Shown here one piece after another: positions 9,513-18,627 of a DNA stretch of 64,000 nucleotides (positions within the stretch are counted from its first letter, which is position 1; each line of letters starts with the position of its first letter). The notes below the pieces were generated by a model. The model saw only the letters and a program-made list of their open reading frames with translations. It searched no databases and was not told the DNA's origin. The DNA is taken from positions 558,001 through 622,000 of the forward strand of contig NZ_CP044427.1 in the NCBI RefSeq assembly GCF_008843165.1, written 5' to 3'. The DNA is from Ornithinimicrobium pratense (GTDB lineage Bacteria; Actinomycetota; Actinomycetes; Actinomycetales; Dermatophilaceae). The position numbers and the translations under genes are program-made.

Positions 9513-10535
9513 TCACCAATCGATCTCGACACAGGTCATGTTCAGGCCCGAGCCGATCCCCATCATCAGCACCCGGTCACCGTCGGTCAGGGAGTTGACC
9601 TCCTTGGCCAGGGTGATCGCGACCGCGGCCGGGCCCACGTTGCCGTAGGTCGGGAAGGTCAGCGGGATCCGGGACGGGTCCAGGCCGAGGGCCTCTGCGG
9701 TCCGGGAGGTGTGCACCTTGGAGACCTGGTGGACGATGTAGCGGTCCATGTCGGACCAGTCGAACTCCTTCGCGGCATCCGCCCACAGCTCCTTGGCCAG
9801 GCCCATGCCGGCCACCAGCAGCCCCTGGGCGTCGGTACGCATCTCGGTGAAGTCGCCCACGCACAGCTCGTGGTGCTGGGTCGCCGCCCGGGTGACCCCG
9901 CCGACGACGCGGTGACCGTCGGGGTGCTCGCTGGCCCGGCCGAGCAGCATGGCCGCAGCCCCGGAGCCCAGGGTCAGGGTGGCGAACTGGCTGGTGATGT
10001 CCTCCGCGGTCGCCTCCGGCGAGGACAGCCGGGCCAGGGTGCGCTCCTGCGGCGTGCGGGAGCCCTCGCCACAGACGATCAGGGCGTAGTCGATCTGGCC
10101 CGCGTCGATCATCGTCGCGGCCAGTTGCATGGCGTTGACGAAACCGAGGCAGGCGTTGGTGATGTCGAAGTTCAGGCAGCTGGTCGGCAGGTCGAGGTTC
10201 TTGTGCACCGAGACGGCGATGGACGGCTCGAGGTGCTCCCGGCTCACCGAGGTGTTGACCAGCAGGCCCACCTTGGCGGGGTCAACCTGCGCCTGCTCAA
10301 GGGCCGCGCGCGCGGCCTCGACCGCGCCGTCGACGAAGTTCTGGTCCTCCCGCCACCAACGGCGCTCCGTGATGCCGGCGAGCTTGGCGAGCATGCCGGG
10401 GCGCAGCGCGTTCCGGTCGTAGGACTCACCGATGATCTCGTCGAACTCGGCCGAGGTCTTGACCACGGGAGCGTCGACGGCGGTGACGGACAGCACCGCG
10501 GTGTCGTGATGCCGAAAGGTGGCGTTGCCGTTCAA
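9513..10535 (-). CDS. oleA: OleA: head-to-head acyl-CoA condensing thiolase-superfamily enzyme
   Basis: This 340-residue protein belongs to the FabH/thiolase superfamily. Cys129 in NACLGFVN is the likely acylated residue, His lies in IVHQVSK and Asn in YGNVGPAA. Glu103 (HLEPS) sits 26 residues before the cysteine, as does the catalytic Glu117/Cys143 pair of Xanthomonas OleA. That Glu separates OleA from ordinary FabH and supports non-decarboxylative Claisen condensation of two fatty acyl-CoAs to a 2-alkyl-3-ketoacid. I chose the TTG at 10535 (MNGNATFRHH) because homologues start at this point and GAGG lies about 10 bases upstream. The longer open frame toward 11084 runs through the divergent lipoprotein gene. 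Confidence 0.92.
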   Translation of the reverse strand: MNGNATFRHHDTAVLSVTAVDAPVVKTSAEFDEIIGESYDRNALRPGMLAKLAGITERRWWREDQNFVDGAVEAARAALEQAQVDPAKVGLLVNTSVSREHLEPSIAVSVHKNLDLPTSCLNFDITNACLGFVNAMQLAATMIDAGQIDYALIVCGEGSRTPQERTLARLSSPEATAEDITSQFATLTLGSGAAAMLLGRASEHPDGHRVVGGVTRAATQHHELCVGDFTEMRTDAQGLLVAGMGLAKELWADAAKEFDWSDMDRYIVHQVSKVHTSRTAEALGLDPSRIPLTFPTYGNVGPAAVAITLAKEVNSLTDGDRVLMMGIGSGLNMTCVEIDW

Positions 10536-10749
10536 GTGTGGGGACCTCGGGTGCTGGAGAGGGGCGGGGGAGAACGTCTCATTCGACCACATCCGCGGGC
10601 CGGGCAAGAACTGGAGCGGCACACGATCGGCCCGGCACACCCGATGAGGAACGGCCAGGGAGCAGGGGCCGTCCAGCCCGGTGTGCCACCATGAAGCCGC
10701 AACGGCGGCCCGGTCCGCGGGCCTTCTCGTGGGAAAAGGAGCAACTGAC

Positions 10750-11688
10750 ATGAGCACGACGCGCATGCGTCTGGGATCGCTCGTCACGGCGGGGGTGCTG
10801 ACCCTCGGCCTGGCCGCCTGTGGCGGAGACGACGAGCCGGACACCACCACCCCGGCCAGCACGGTTGAGGAGGCCGGCACCGACGCGCAGGCTGGCACCG
10901 AGGACGAGGCCACCGCCACCGCCGAAAACACGGGCGAGCAGACGAGCGAGGCCGAGACGACCGAGTCCGAGACCACCGAGGCCGAGACCACCGAGGCGGA
11001 GACTGACGCCGGTGGTGCCACGGAGGGCGAGACGGTCCCCGTGGACGAGTTCCTCGCCATGCTGCAGGCACCGGGTGAGGACATGCTCTCCAGCTACACC
11101 ATGTCCATGGACATGGAGGCGGAGGGTCAGCAGCTCACCATGGACGGCGCCGTCAACCTGTCCGAAGACGACACCCGGATGCGGATCACCATGGCGGTGC
11201 CCGAGATGGGCACCGTGGAGATGATCTACGCCGACGGCGACGCCTACATGACGGTCCCGGGTGTGACCCCGGAGGGTATGTACCTCCTGGCTCCCGCTGA
11301 CCTGCTCGGTGACACCGCCGAGCTGGACGAGATCGACATCACCGCTCAGTGGGACGCCTGGGAGCAGGGCGCCCAGGAGGTCGTCTTCCTGGGGGAGGAG
11401 GACGTCGACGGAGAGCAGATGCGCCGTTACCAGGTGACCGTGGACGCCCAGGCCGCCCTTGCCGCGTCCGGCGAGGACGCAGCTGCCACCAGCCTGGGGC
11501 TGGAGGACGAGATCGTCTACGACGTCTGGGTCGACGGCGATGACCTCATGCGCAAGATGGTCTTCGACACCGGCGGTGAAACCGCGGAGATGCGGATGGA
11601 CAACTGGGGTCAGGACCAGGACATCCAGGTCCCCGAGCCCGACCAGGTGATGGACATGGACGACCTGGGGACGGAGTCCGGGGGCTGA
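10750..11688 (+). CDS. Secreted lipoprotein, LppX/LprAFG-like
   Basis: This 312-residue protein has a signal peptide with lipobox LGLAACGG, so Cys24 or so should be lipidated. An acidic Thr/Glu linker with short repeats (TTEAE, TTESE) spans about residues 35-95. The C-terminal domain has beta-rich lengths such as YTMSMDMEAEGQQLTMDG and MIYADGDAYM, resembling the LppX/LprA/LprF/LprG fold that binds lipids in mycobacteria. The ATG at 10750 follows AAAAGGAG. It is divergent from oleA with about 214 bases between them, so the two could share a control region, but no link to olefin export is shown. Assignment to the LppX-like family is from pattern, not alignment. Confidence 0.8.
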   Translation: MSTTRMRLGSLVTAGVLTLGLAACGGDDEPDTTTPASTVEEAGTDAQAGTEDEATATAENTGEQTSEAETTESETTEAETTEAETDAGGATEGETVPVDEFLAMLQAPGEDMLSSYTMSMDMEAEGQQLTMDGAVNLSEDDTRMRITMAVPEMGTVEMIYADGDAYMTVPGVTPEGMYLLAPADLLGDTAELDEIDITAQWDAWEQGAQEVVFLGEEDVDGEQMRRYQVTVDAQAALAASGEDAAATSLGLEDEIVYDVWVDGDDLMRKMVFDTGGETAEMRMDNWGQDQDIQVPEPDQVMDMDDLGTESGG

Positions 11689-11700
11689 CCCTGAGGAGCC

Positions 11701-12381
11701 CTAGCGCGGCGGGAGCACCTCGGTCTGGGCCGGGGTGCTTTCGCCGCTCGTGAGCAGGCCCACGGGGCAGCTGTAGCCGTTGGGGCCGTGGTTGCAGTAC
11801 CCACCGGGGTTCTTCTGCAAGTACTGCTGGTGGTAGTCCTCCGCGTAGAAGAACTCACCGGCCTCCGCCGCCGGGCGCAGCTCGGTGACCACGGGAGCGT
11901 GACCGGCGGCGGTGAGGACCTGCTCGAAGGCGTCCCGGGTGGCGCGGGCGGCCTGCTCCTGCTCGGAGGTGGTCCAGAAGATCGCCGAACGGTACTGGCT
12001 GCCGACGTCGTTGCCCTGGCGGTTCAGCGTGGTGGGGTCGTGGTTCTCCCAGAACGCCTTGAGCAGCTGCTCCGGGTTGGTCTGCACCGGGTCGTAGGCG
12101 ACCAGCACGGCCTCGGCGTGCCCGGTGGCGCCGGTGCAGACCTGCTCGTAGGTCGGGGACGGCAACGAGCCGCCCTGGTAGCCGACGGCTGTGGTGACCA
12201 CGCCGGGGAGCTTCCAGAAGATCCGCTCGGCCCCCCAGAAGCAGCCCATGGCGACGGAGAGCACCTCGGTGCCCTCGGGCCACGGGCCCCGCATCGGGGT
12301 GCCCAAGACTAGGTGCCGCCCGGGGTCCGGGACGCCAGGAAGGGGCTCGGGGTGGCCGGGGGGCGTGGTGAAACTGTCCAT
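11701..12381 (-). CDS. msrA: Peptide-methionine (S)-S-oxide reductase
   Basis: This 226-residue protein is full-length MsrA. The catalytic Cys47 is in [17 protein letters not shown], followed by the conserved GYQGG and GHAEAV. The C-terminus has [19 protein letters not shown], which carries the two resolving cysteines as in E. coli MsrA. It repairs S-methionine sulfoxide in proteins in the cytoplasm using thioredoxin. It is convergent with the lipoprotein gene with only 12 bases between the stops. Confidence 0.95.
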   Translation of the reverse strand: MDSFTTPPGHPEPLPGVPDPGRHLVLGTPMRGPWPEGTEVLSVAMGCFWGAERIFWKLPGVVTTAVGYQGGSLPSPTYEQVCTGATGHAEAVLVAYDPVQTNPEQLLKAFWENHDPTTLNRQGNDVGSQYRSAIFWTTSEQEQAARATRDAFEQVLTAAGHAPVVTELRPAAEAGEFFYAEDYHQQYLQKNPGGYCNHGPNGYSCPVGLLTSGESTPAQTEVLPPR

Positions 12382-12501
12382 CGCACCATTCTCCCACGCG
12401 CTGCTGGGAGTGTTCTGCCGCGCGACAAGATGCTCGTCGGGAGGACCACGTGGTCACCGGCGAGGGCCACGCACGGCCCGCGCGGCTGACGCCGGTGACC
12501 T

Positions 12502-12533
12502 CGGATCGACCCGCTGACGGATCGACCCGCTGA
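12502..12533. repeat. Perfect 16-bp tandem duplication
   Basis: CGGATCGACCCGCTGA occurs twice back to back at 12502-12517 and 12518-12533, just upstream of the MutL-like gene. The second copy ends on the A of an ATG at 12533. It may be a doubled regulator site or a slippage product. Confidence 0.8.
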
Positions 12534-12568
12534 TGCTGCTGCCCCCACGGTGTGGCACCTTGCCTGCC

Positions 12569-14008
12569 ATGTCCGCCATGCCTGCCCCGCCTGTCGCGCC
12601 TGCCAGGTCCGGCACCACGCTCCTGGTCGACGTCGGGTCCACCTTCACCAAGGCCGCGCTGATCGATGATGAAGGATCGCTGCTGGCCAGGGCTGCCGTG
12701 CCGACCACCGTCGGGCCGGGCAGGGACGTGCTGGACGGCCTCGTGCAGGTGGCGGATGAGCTCGGATCCGGCACGAGGGCGCAGGTGCCGGACCCCCTTG
12801 GGGGCGACCGCGACCGGGTGCTGGTCTGCTCCAGCGCCGGCGGCGGGCTGCGGCTGGCCGTTGTCGGCTACGAGCGACAGGTCACCGCGGAAGCCGGGCA
12901 CCGTGTGGGGCTCTCGGCCGGGGCCAAGGTCGTGCACGTGGCGTCCGGCCCGCTGAGTGTCGCCGACGTGGCGTCGCTGCGCGCCGCCCGCCCCGACGTC
13001 GTGCTGCTCGTCGGTGGCACCGACGGGGGCAACGCCGAGGTCTTCCTGCACAATGCCCGCCGGCTGGCCCGCTCCCGGGTCGGGGCCCCGGTCGTCGTCG
13101 CGGGCAACGCCCAGGCGCAGGAGGAGGCGGCCGCCGACCTCGAGTCGACGGGGCGACGGTTCATCCTCGCGCCCAACGTCCTGCCCCGGATCGGGGTGGT
13201 TGAGCCACTGGGTGCGCGGGCTGCCATCCGGCAGGTCTTCCTGCAGCACGTGATCGGCGGCAAGGGGCTGTCCCGTGGGCCCCGGTTCGCCCGTCTCGTC
13301 CGGGCCGCCACGCCCGACGCGGTGCTCGGCGGCGTCGAGGTCCTGGCCGCGGCGGCCGGTCAGGACGTCATGGTGATCGATGTCGGCGGGGCGACCACCG
13401 ACGTCTACTCCGTGCTCGAGCCGCAGGGCGAGGACGCCGGGCTGCGCAAGCAGGTGGTTGCCCCCCTGTGGCACGCCCGGACCGTGGAAGGCGATCTGGG
13501 TATGCGGTGGGGCGCCCTCGGTGTGATCGAGGCGGCCCGCGCCGAGGGTCTGCTCGGCGAGGACGCACCGGCGCGGGAGCTCGCGTCCTGGGCGGAGCAC
13601 GTGCTGGCGGAACCATCCGTCGTGCCCGCCGACGAGGCTGGGCGGGAGCTCGACCTGCGGCTGGCCACGCTGGCCGCCATCATCGCCGCCCGTCGCCACG
13701 GCCGGCCCGCCGGGCCGGGGGAGCCGACCCGTCCCCTGGCCGACGTCGGCCTGCTGCTCGGCTCCGGCGGGGTCCTGCGGCACGCGTCGGCGCCAGGCGC
13801 GCGCCAGGTGCTGGATCGGGTGCTTGCCGACCACGTGGGTGGGTGGCGCGCTCCGGCGCAGGCCAGGGCCGGTGTGGACACCGCATACCTCCTGCTGGCG
13901 GCGGGCCTGCTTGCGCCACTGCGGCCCGACCTCGCCGGGGCCGTCGTGGAGCCGCTCGTGGCCCCCGGGACAGCCGGATATTCGACGGGTGGCGGGGTCC
14001 CGGGCTAG
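12569..14008 (+). CDS. Glutamate mutase MutL-like ASKHA-fold protein
   Basis: The product is about 479 residues with actin/hexokinase/Hsp70-type nucleotide motifs: TTLLVDVGSTFTKAALID at the N-terminus and VMVIDVGGATTDVYSV near the middle. Between them are VCSSAGGGLRL and VVLLVGGTDGGN, which fit the MutL (GlmL) family encoded beside glutamate mutase in clostridia. Here no mutase subunits are adjacent. MutL is thought to act as a chaperone or reactivase for cobalamin mutases; in actinobacteria its partner is unclear. ATGs at 12533, 12569 and 12578 are possible starts and none has a strong ribosome site; I take 12569. Confidence 0.8.
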   Translation: MSAMPAPPVAPARSGTTLLVDVGSTFTKAALIDDEGSLLARAAVPTTVGPGRDVLDGLVQVADELGSGTRAQVPDPLGGDRDRVLVCSSAGGGLRLAVVGYERQVTAEAGHRVGLSAGAKVVHVASGPLSVADVASLRAARPDVVLLVGGTDGGNAEVFLHNARRLARSRVGAPVVVAGNAQAQEEAAADLESTGRRFILAPNVLPRIGVVEPLGARAAIRQVFLQHVIGGKGLSRGPRFARLVRAATPDAVLGGVEVLAAAAGQDVMVIDVGGATTDVYSVLEPQGEDAGLRKQVVAPLWHARTVEGDLGMRWGALGVIEAARAEGLLGEDAPARELASWAEHVLAEPSVVPADEAGRELDLRLATLAAIIAARRHGRPAGPGEPTRPLADVGLLLGSGGVLRHASAPGARQVLDRVLADHVGGWRAPAQARAGVDTAYLLLAAGLLAPLRPDLAGAVVEPLVAPGTAGYSTGGGVPG

Positions 14009-14163
14009 GATCGGGGTATCAGCACGGTCCGGGCCAGCGTGGTCCGGACCTTGTCTTATCGGAGCCGCAGGGTGACCCGGCACGTCCGTGCGAGGGCCCG
14101 GCGGGTCCCTCGCGCGCCGGGGCGTCCTGCCCCGTCGCGCCCGCTTGACGAGGAGAGACCGAC

Positions 14164-14658
14164 GTGACCGAGACCGCGAACACCGCCAGCTACCTGACCC
14201 AGGAGGCCTATGACCGCCTCCAGGCCGAGCTGTCCGCTCTTAAGGGCGAGGGTCGCACGGAGATCAGCCGGCGCATCGAAGCCGCCCGTGAGGAGGGTGA
14301 CCTCAAGGAGAACGGCGGCTACCACGCCGCCAAGGAGGAGCAGGGCAAGATGGAGGCCCGCATCCGCCAGCTCGAGCACCTGCTGCAGCACGCCGTGGTC
14401 GGCACCGCCCCCGCCGACGACGGGATCGTCGAGCCCGGCATGGTGGTGACCGTCGAGATGTTCGGCGAGACCGAGACCTTCCTGCTCGGCTCGCGCGAGA
14501 TCATCGACGAGGACACCCAGCTCCACGTCTACAGCGAGAAGTCGCCCCTGGGTGCTGCCCTCCTCGGAGCCAAGCGCGGCGACCAGGTGTCCTACGCCGC
14601 GCCCAACGGCAAGCAGATCGAGGTCAAGGTCGTCAAGGCCAAGCCCTACCGCGCCTGA
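14164..14658 (+). CDS. greA: Transcription elongation factor GreA
   Basis: This 164-residue protein has the GreA layout. An N-terminal coiled-coil (about residues 15-85) carries the acidic tip EEGDLKENGGYHAAKEEQ that inserts into the RNA polymerase secondary channel. The C-terminal FKBP-like domain includes SPLGAALLGAKRGD and VSYAAPNGKQIEVKV. It stimulates cleavage of backtracked transcripts. The GTG at 14164 follows GAGGAG. An inverted repeat, GGTCCGG with CCGGACC, lies upstream around 14023-14050, between the MutL-like gene and greA. Confidence 0.96.
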   Translation: MTETANTASYLTQEAYDRLQAELSALKGEGRTEISRRIEAAREEGDLKENGGYHAAKEEQGKMEARIRQLEHLLQHAVVGTAPADDGIVEPGMVVTVEMFGETETFLLGSREIIDEDTQLHVYSEKSPLGAALLGAKRGDQVSYAAPNGKQIEVKVVKAKPYRA

Positions 14659-14696
14659 GCCCTATATGACCCGGCTAGGACCCGGCGAGGCCGCCC

Positions 14697-15170
14697 CTAG
14701 CGACGCGGCGGCTCGTCGGAGTACCAGCAGGCGTCGACGTAGCCGGTCCGCGGCGGGGACGCCGAGCGCACGCTGAGCACGTGCCGGCTGGGTGAGCTCT
14801 GCGCGGGCCCGATCTCGACGTCTGCCCGCCCGACGACGGCGTTGCGCTCGTCGCGGGCCTCGATCCGGCAGGTCACCGCCCGCTCGGGATCCCGCTGCAG
14901 GTCCAGCCGCACGTCGACCTGGTCCTCGGCCACGAGGTCATGCCCGGTGTAGGTCCAGTGCACCCGCCCCACCGTCGCGGACAGGCCCCAGATGACGGCC
15001 ATCACCACCATGATCGCCACCGCAGTGCCGCCGAAGATCCACCAGCGACGGGCGTTCGGCTGCCGCGCAGGGCGGGCGGCCTCGACCGCCTCCTCCTCGG
15101 CGTCCCAGTCCACGACCGGGTCGGCCTCGTCGCTGCGCTGATGGTGCTCGGTGGGGGGTGGGGTGGTCAC
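14697..15170 (-). CDS. DUF4307 family membrane-anchored protein
   Basis: The 157-residue protein starts at a GTG (15170) after GGAGCC. It has an acidic N-terminus, a single membrane span around residues 45-65 (WWIFGGTAVAIMVVMAVIW) and an extracytoplasmic domain ending CWYSDEPPRR. This layout and the DVRLDLQRDPERAVTCRIEA pattern match DUF4307, which in actinobacteria usually sits divergent from mca, as here. Function is unknown. The longer frame to 15341 overlaps mca and is not needed. Confidence 0.85.
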   Translation of the reverse strand: MTTPPPTEHHQRSDEADPVVDWDAEEEAVEAARPARQPNARRWWIFGGTAVAIMVVMAVIWGLSATVGRVHWTYTGHDLVAEDQVDVRLDLQRDPERAVTCRIEARDERNAVVGRADVEIGPAQSSPSRHVLSVRSASPPRTGYVDACWYSDEPPRR

Positions 15171-15252
15171 GTGAGGGGCTCCGGCAGTGAGAAGATGGGC
15201 GGGTGCCTGCGGCAGGCCGCGGCACATCCACCATTGTCCACGAAGGAGCCCC

Positions 15253-16323
15253 GTGACCACCACGAGCCCGGGAGCCGGCCTGCGTCTGATGGCCGTGCAC
15301 GCCCATCCCGACGACGAGTCCAGCAAGGGTGCGGCCACCACGGCCCGCTACGTCGCCGAAGGTGTGCAGGTCCGCGTGGTGTCATGCACCGGGGGAGAGC
15401 GTGGGGACATCCTCAACGACAAGCTCAAGGGTGACCCGCAGATCCAGCGGGACATCAGCCACGTCCGCCGGGAGGAGATGGCGGCGGCCGCCGAGATCCT
15501 CGGGGTGAGCCACACCTGGCTGGGCTTCGTCGACTCGGGCCTGCCCGAGGGTGACCCGCTGCCCCCGCTGCCGGAGGGTTGCTTCGCGCTGGAGCCGCTG
15601 GGGGTCACCACCGAGGCCCTGGTCCGGGTGATCCGCGAGTTCCGCCCGCACGTGCTGACCACCTACGACGAGAACGGCGGCTACCCGCACCCCGACCACG
15701 TCATGACCCACACGGTGACGATGGCGGCGTTTGAGGCGGCCGGTGACCCGACGGCATACCCCCACGCCGGTGAGCCGTGGCAGCCGCTGAAGGTCTACTA
15801 CAACAGTTGGTCGCCCGAGCGCATGGAGCGCATCGACGAGGCGATGGTGCAGGCGGGGCACGAGGCGCCCTTCGCCGACTGGCGCGCCAACCTGGCCCGT
15901 CGCCCCCGCCGCGTGGTGAGCACCCGGGTGCCCTGCGGTGAGCACTTCCCGGTCCGGGACGACGCCCTGCGGGCGCATGCCACCCAGGTAGACCCGGACG
16001 GCTTCTGGTTCCGCGTGCCGATGGAGATCCAGCAGCGGGTCTGGCCCACCGAGGACTTCGAGTTGGCCCGCTCCCTAGTCGAGGCGCACCTGCCCGAGGA
16101 GGACCTGTTCGCCGGGCTGCGCGAGCTCGCCGACGCGGGCGAGCTGGACGAGGTATGCCGTCGCCGCCACGAGCGCGACGAGCACGGTGCCCTCGTGGTG
16201 CAGCATCGCGGCGCACCGCCCCTGCCCCCGGAGGGCAAGGACGAGTCGCGCTCCACCGAGCCGGTCGACGGTGACGGCGACGGCACGGACGAGATGCGCG
16301 AGAAGGAAGGCCACTCCGAATGA
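15253..16323 (+). CDS. mca: Mycothiol S-conjugate amidase Mca
   Basis: This 356-residue protein belongs to the GlcNAc-PI de-N-acetylase (LmbE-like) family. The zinc-binding motif [13 protein letters not shown] lies near residue 15 and the second metal motif [15 protein letters not shown] in the middle. Mca cleaves mycothiol S-conjugates to a mercapturic acid and GlcN-inositol for detoxification. Position beside DUF4307 and a small membrane protein is the usual actinobacterial mca neighbourhood. The start is the GTG at 15253 after GAAGGAG. The last 60 or so residues are an acidic, low-complexity tail beyond the typical domain. MshB is the close alternative, but length and context favour Mca. 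Confidence 0.93.
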   Translation: MTTTSPGAGLRLMAVHAHPDDESSKGAATTARYVAEGVQVRVVSCTGGERGDILNDKLKGDPQIQRDISHVRREEMAAAAEILGVSHTWLGFVDSGLPEGDPLPPLPEGCFALEPLGVTTEALVRVIREFRPHVLTTYDENGGYPHPDHVMTHTVTMAAFEAAGDPTAYPHAGEPWQPLKVYYNSWSPERMERIDEAMVQAGHEAPFADWRANLARRPRRVVSTRVPCGEHFPVRDDALRAHATQVDPDGFWFRVPMEIQQRVWPTEDFELARSLVEAHLPEEDLFAGLRELADAGELDEVCRRRHERDEHGALVVQHRGAPPLPPEGKDESRSTEPVDGDGDGTDEMREKEGHSE

Positions 16324-16640
16324 TCGTCGACCTGACCCTCACCGCCGCGTCCGGGGCCGATGAAGAGTCGACCACGACTGTGCCGACGCCGCAGAACCCG
16401 GCACCGGGGATGTCCGACGAATCCACCGCGGTCACCGCGGGCTTGGGCGGCTTTCTCGTCGTCTTCGCGATGGGACTGGCCGTGTGGGTGCTCGGCCGCG
16501 ACTTGACCCGGCGGCTGCGGCGGATGAACCGCGCGGAGCAGCAGCGGGCCGACGGGCAGCAGGACTCGGCGAAGGACACAGCCGCCGCGGCAAGCCAGCG
16601 TCGCCCGTCAGAGCCGGTGGACAGGGACCCGCTCGCCTAG
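16320..16640 (+). CDS. Small single-span membrane protein downstream of mca
   Basis: The ATG overlaps the mca stop (ATGA), so translation is coupled. The 106-residue product has a polar Thr/Ser/Pro-rich N-terminus, one membrane span around residues 40-60 ([15 protein letters not shown]) and a basic then polar tail. Small proteins of this form commonly follow mca in actinobacteria. I cannot name a function. Confidence 0.8.
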   Translation: MIVDLTLTAASGADEESTTTVPTPQNPAPGMSDESTAVTAGLGGFLVVFAMGLAVWVLGRDLTRRLRRMNRAEQQRADGQQDSAKDTAAAASQRRPSEPVDRDPLA

Positions 16641-16674
16641 GCCCGAGGCAGCCTCGCCCCGAGGGAGGGTTCGC

Positions 16675-17399
16675 CTAGTTTTCTAGGACCATGAGTAGGG
16701 CCGCCGTCCAGTGCGCCCCGAAGGCAGCCACCGTGAAGGCGTGGAAGATCTCGTGGAAGCCGAACCAGCGCGGGGAGGGGTTGGGCCGCTTGAGGCCGTA
16801 AACCACCGCGCCCAGGGTGTAGAGCAGCCCGCCGGCGGCCAGCAGCAGCACCACAGCCGGCCCCCCGTGCGCCAGAAATCGGGCAGGTAGAAGACCGCGA
16901 CCCACCCCAGGGCGATGTAGACGACCGTGTAGAGCCACCGTGGCGCAGTGACCCAGAACACCCGGAAGGCCACCCCCGCCAGCGCCCCTGACCAGATCAC
17001 CCACAGCAGCATGGTCCGCTGTCCACCCTCCAGCAGCAGCACCGCGAACGGGGTGTGGGTGCCGGCGATGATCAGGAAGATGTTGGCGTGGTCCCACCGC
17101 TTGAGTGCGGCGGACGTGCCCGGGCTCCAGTTGCCCCGGTGGTACACGGCCGAGGTGGCGAAGAGCAGGACACCGGTCAGGGCGAAGACCGTGGTCGAGA
17201 CGCGGGCCGGGGTGCTGCCGGCGAGCGCGACCAGGACGATGCCCGCGGCCAGCGACAGCGGGACCATGCCGAGGTGCAGCCAGCCGCGCAGGTGCGGCTT
17301 GGCCTGCTCGACCAGTGCCCCCAGCGACTCCTGCGCTCCGCTGACGACGTCCCCCACGGAAGAGGCGGAGGAATGGTGGGGGTGCCGGTGGTGCGTCAT
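16675..17399 (-). pseudogene. Hemolysin III/TrhA (PAQR-like) membrane protein, broken by a one-base deletion
   Basis: The N-terminal frame (ATG 17399) carries RGWLHLGMVPLSLAAGIVL, the HRGNWSP region, DHANIFLIIAGTHTPFA and FYLPDFWRTGG. The rest continues in another frame, PAVVLLLAAGGLLYTLGAVVY through FHEIFHAFTVAAFGAHWTAA, ending at 16675. The switch falls on the six-base C run at 16861-16866 (G run in the gene). One more base there restores one frame of about 241 residues with seven spans and the PAQR histidines. Everything else is intact, so a sequencing deletion is more likely than decay. The family is linked to membrane fluidity or ion transport; it is not a proven haemolysin here. Confidence 0.85.
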
Positions 17400-17411
17400 A
17401 CCCGTCAGCCT

Positions 17412-17446
17412 AACTTACGGGACCGTAGGTTACGAGCCCGTAAGTT
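17412..17446. promoter_or_regulatory. Overlapping palindromic operator-like sites
   Basis: AACTTACGG-GA-CCGTAGGTT (17412-17431) is a near-perfect palindrome, and a second right half CCGTAAGTT follows at 17438-17446, with TTACG/CGTAA pairing at the same spacing. The outer halves also form AACTTACGG...CCGTAAGTT. The site lies 12 bases upstream of the hemolysin-III start and about 70 upstream of uppS, between divergent genes. Spacing and symmetry resemble TetR-family operators; the protein is unknown. Confidence 0.6.
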
Positions 17447-17518
17447 TTCGCAACCGCGGCCCGAACACCCGCGGGGAGGTCACCTGTCCGGGTGGGCAGG
17501 ACGCAGTAGGTTTGCCGT

Positions 17519-18282
17519 ATGCAGTCGCCGCGGGACCTGGTCTACAAGGCCTATACCTCCTCGCTCCGCCGCAACCTCCCCCCGAGGCGTTGCCGCGGCA
17601 CGTCGGCGTCATGCTGGACGGCAATAGGCGGTGGGCCCGGCAGCGCGGGGCGGAGTCGGCCGAGGGGCACCGGGCGGGGGCGGAGAACATTGCGCCCTTC
17701 CTGGGGTGGTGCGAGGAGTCCGGGATCGAGGTCGTCACCCTGTGGCTGCTGTCCACCGACAACCTCAACCGCCCCACGGCCGAGCTGGAGCCGCTGCTGA
17801 GGATCATCGAGCAGGTGGTCACCGACCTCGCGGCCGCCCGTCGCTGGCAGGTGCGGGTCGTTGGGGCCCTCGACCTGCTGCCCGAGGTCACCGCACAGTG
17901 TCTCTCCGACGCGGCCGCCACGACCGACGGTGTGGACGGGCTGGTGGTCAACGTGGCCATCGGGTACGGCGGGCGACGGGAGATCGCCGACGCGGTCCGC
18001 TCCCTGCTGCGCTCCGCCCGCGAGCGGGGCCAGACGCTGGAGGAGCTGGCTGCGACGGTCACCGTGGAGGACATCGCCGACCACCTCTACACCCGCGGTC
18101 AGCCCGACCCCGACCTGGTGATCCGCACCTCCGGGGAGCAACGGCTCGGCGGTTTCCTGCTCTGGCAGAGCGCGCACAGCGAGTTCTACTTCTGCGAGGC
18201 ATACTGGCCCGACTTCCGCCAGGTCGACTTCCTCCGAGCGCTGCGGGCGTATGCCGAGCGCGAGCGCCGGTTCGGCACCTGA
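17519..18282 (+). pseudogene. uppS: Isoprenyl (cis-prenyl) transferase UppS-like, broken by a one-base deletion
   Basis: From the ATG at 17519 the frame reads MQSPRDLVYKAYTSSLRRNL and then leaves the family at the six-C run 17578-17583. With one more C the reading continues PPEALPRHVGVMLDGNRRWA and runs to 18282, giving about 254 residues. The Z-prenyl transferase motifs are complete: MLDGNRRWARQRG (catalytic Asp), LWLLSTDNLNRP, IGYGGRREI and RTSGEQRLGGFLLWQS. The enzyme adds isopentenyl units in cis for polyprenyl phosphate carriers; it could be a short-chain Z-FPP synthase. The only defect is the C-run, so I suspect a base-calling error; slippage-based switching is the other option. Confidence 0.88.
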
Positions 18283-18627
18283 CCCAAGGTCATGACGCGG
18301 TCCCGACGGTCGGCTGTGCACCGGGTCCGCCAGGCTCCCTGACCGGCATCCCTCCAGCTCGCCCCCGCCTCCGCTGCCCGCCACCTTCGAATTCACCAAG
18401 CGTCCACGCCCTCGTCGCCGTGTCGCGGTGGCATCGGGGGGCGTGGGGCCTACCGTCGGAGGTGACGCGGGACAGCCCCGTCCCGCCTCTCGGGAGGCCC
18501 ACCACATGGAGCTCAGGCTCGCAGGCGGAGGGCCGGCACCGGCCCGTCGCCGTCGTGGCGGGACGCGGTCCCGGTCCATCCACCGCCACGACGCGGAGCA
18601 GCCGCGCGTGTCAGCCAGGGAGTGAGC
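18283..18627. other. 345-base gap between uppS and phoH with a GC hairpin
   Basis: No gene is seen here. A stem-loop GCGGGAC-loop-GTCCCGC lies near 18467-18486, about 140 bases before the phoH start. The remainder is GC-rich without a recognisable riboswitch. It probably holds the uppS terminator and the phoH promoter and leader. Confidence 0.4.
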
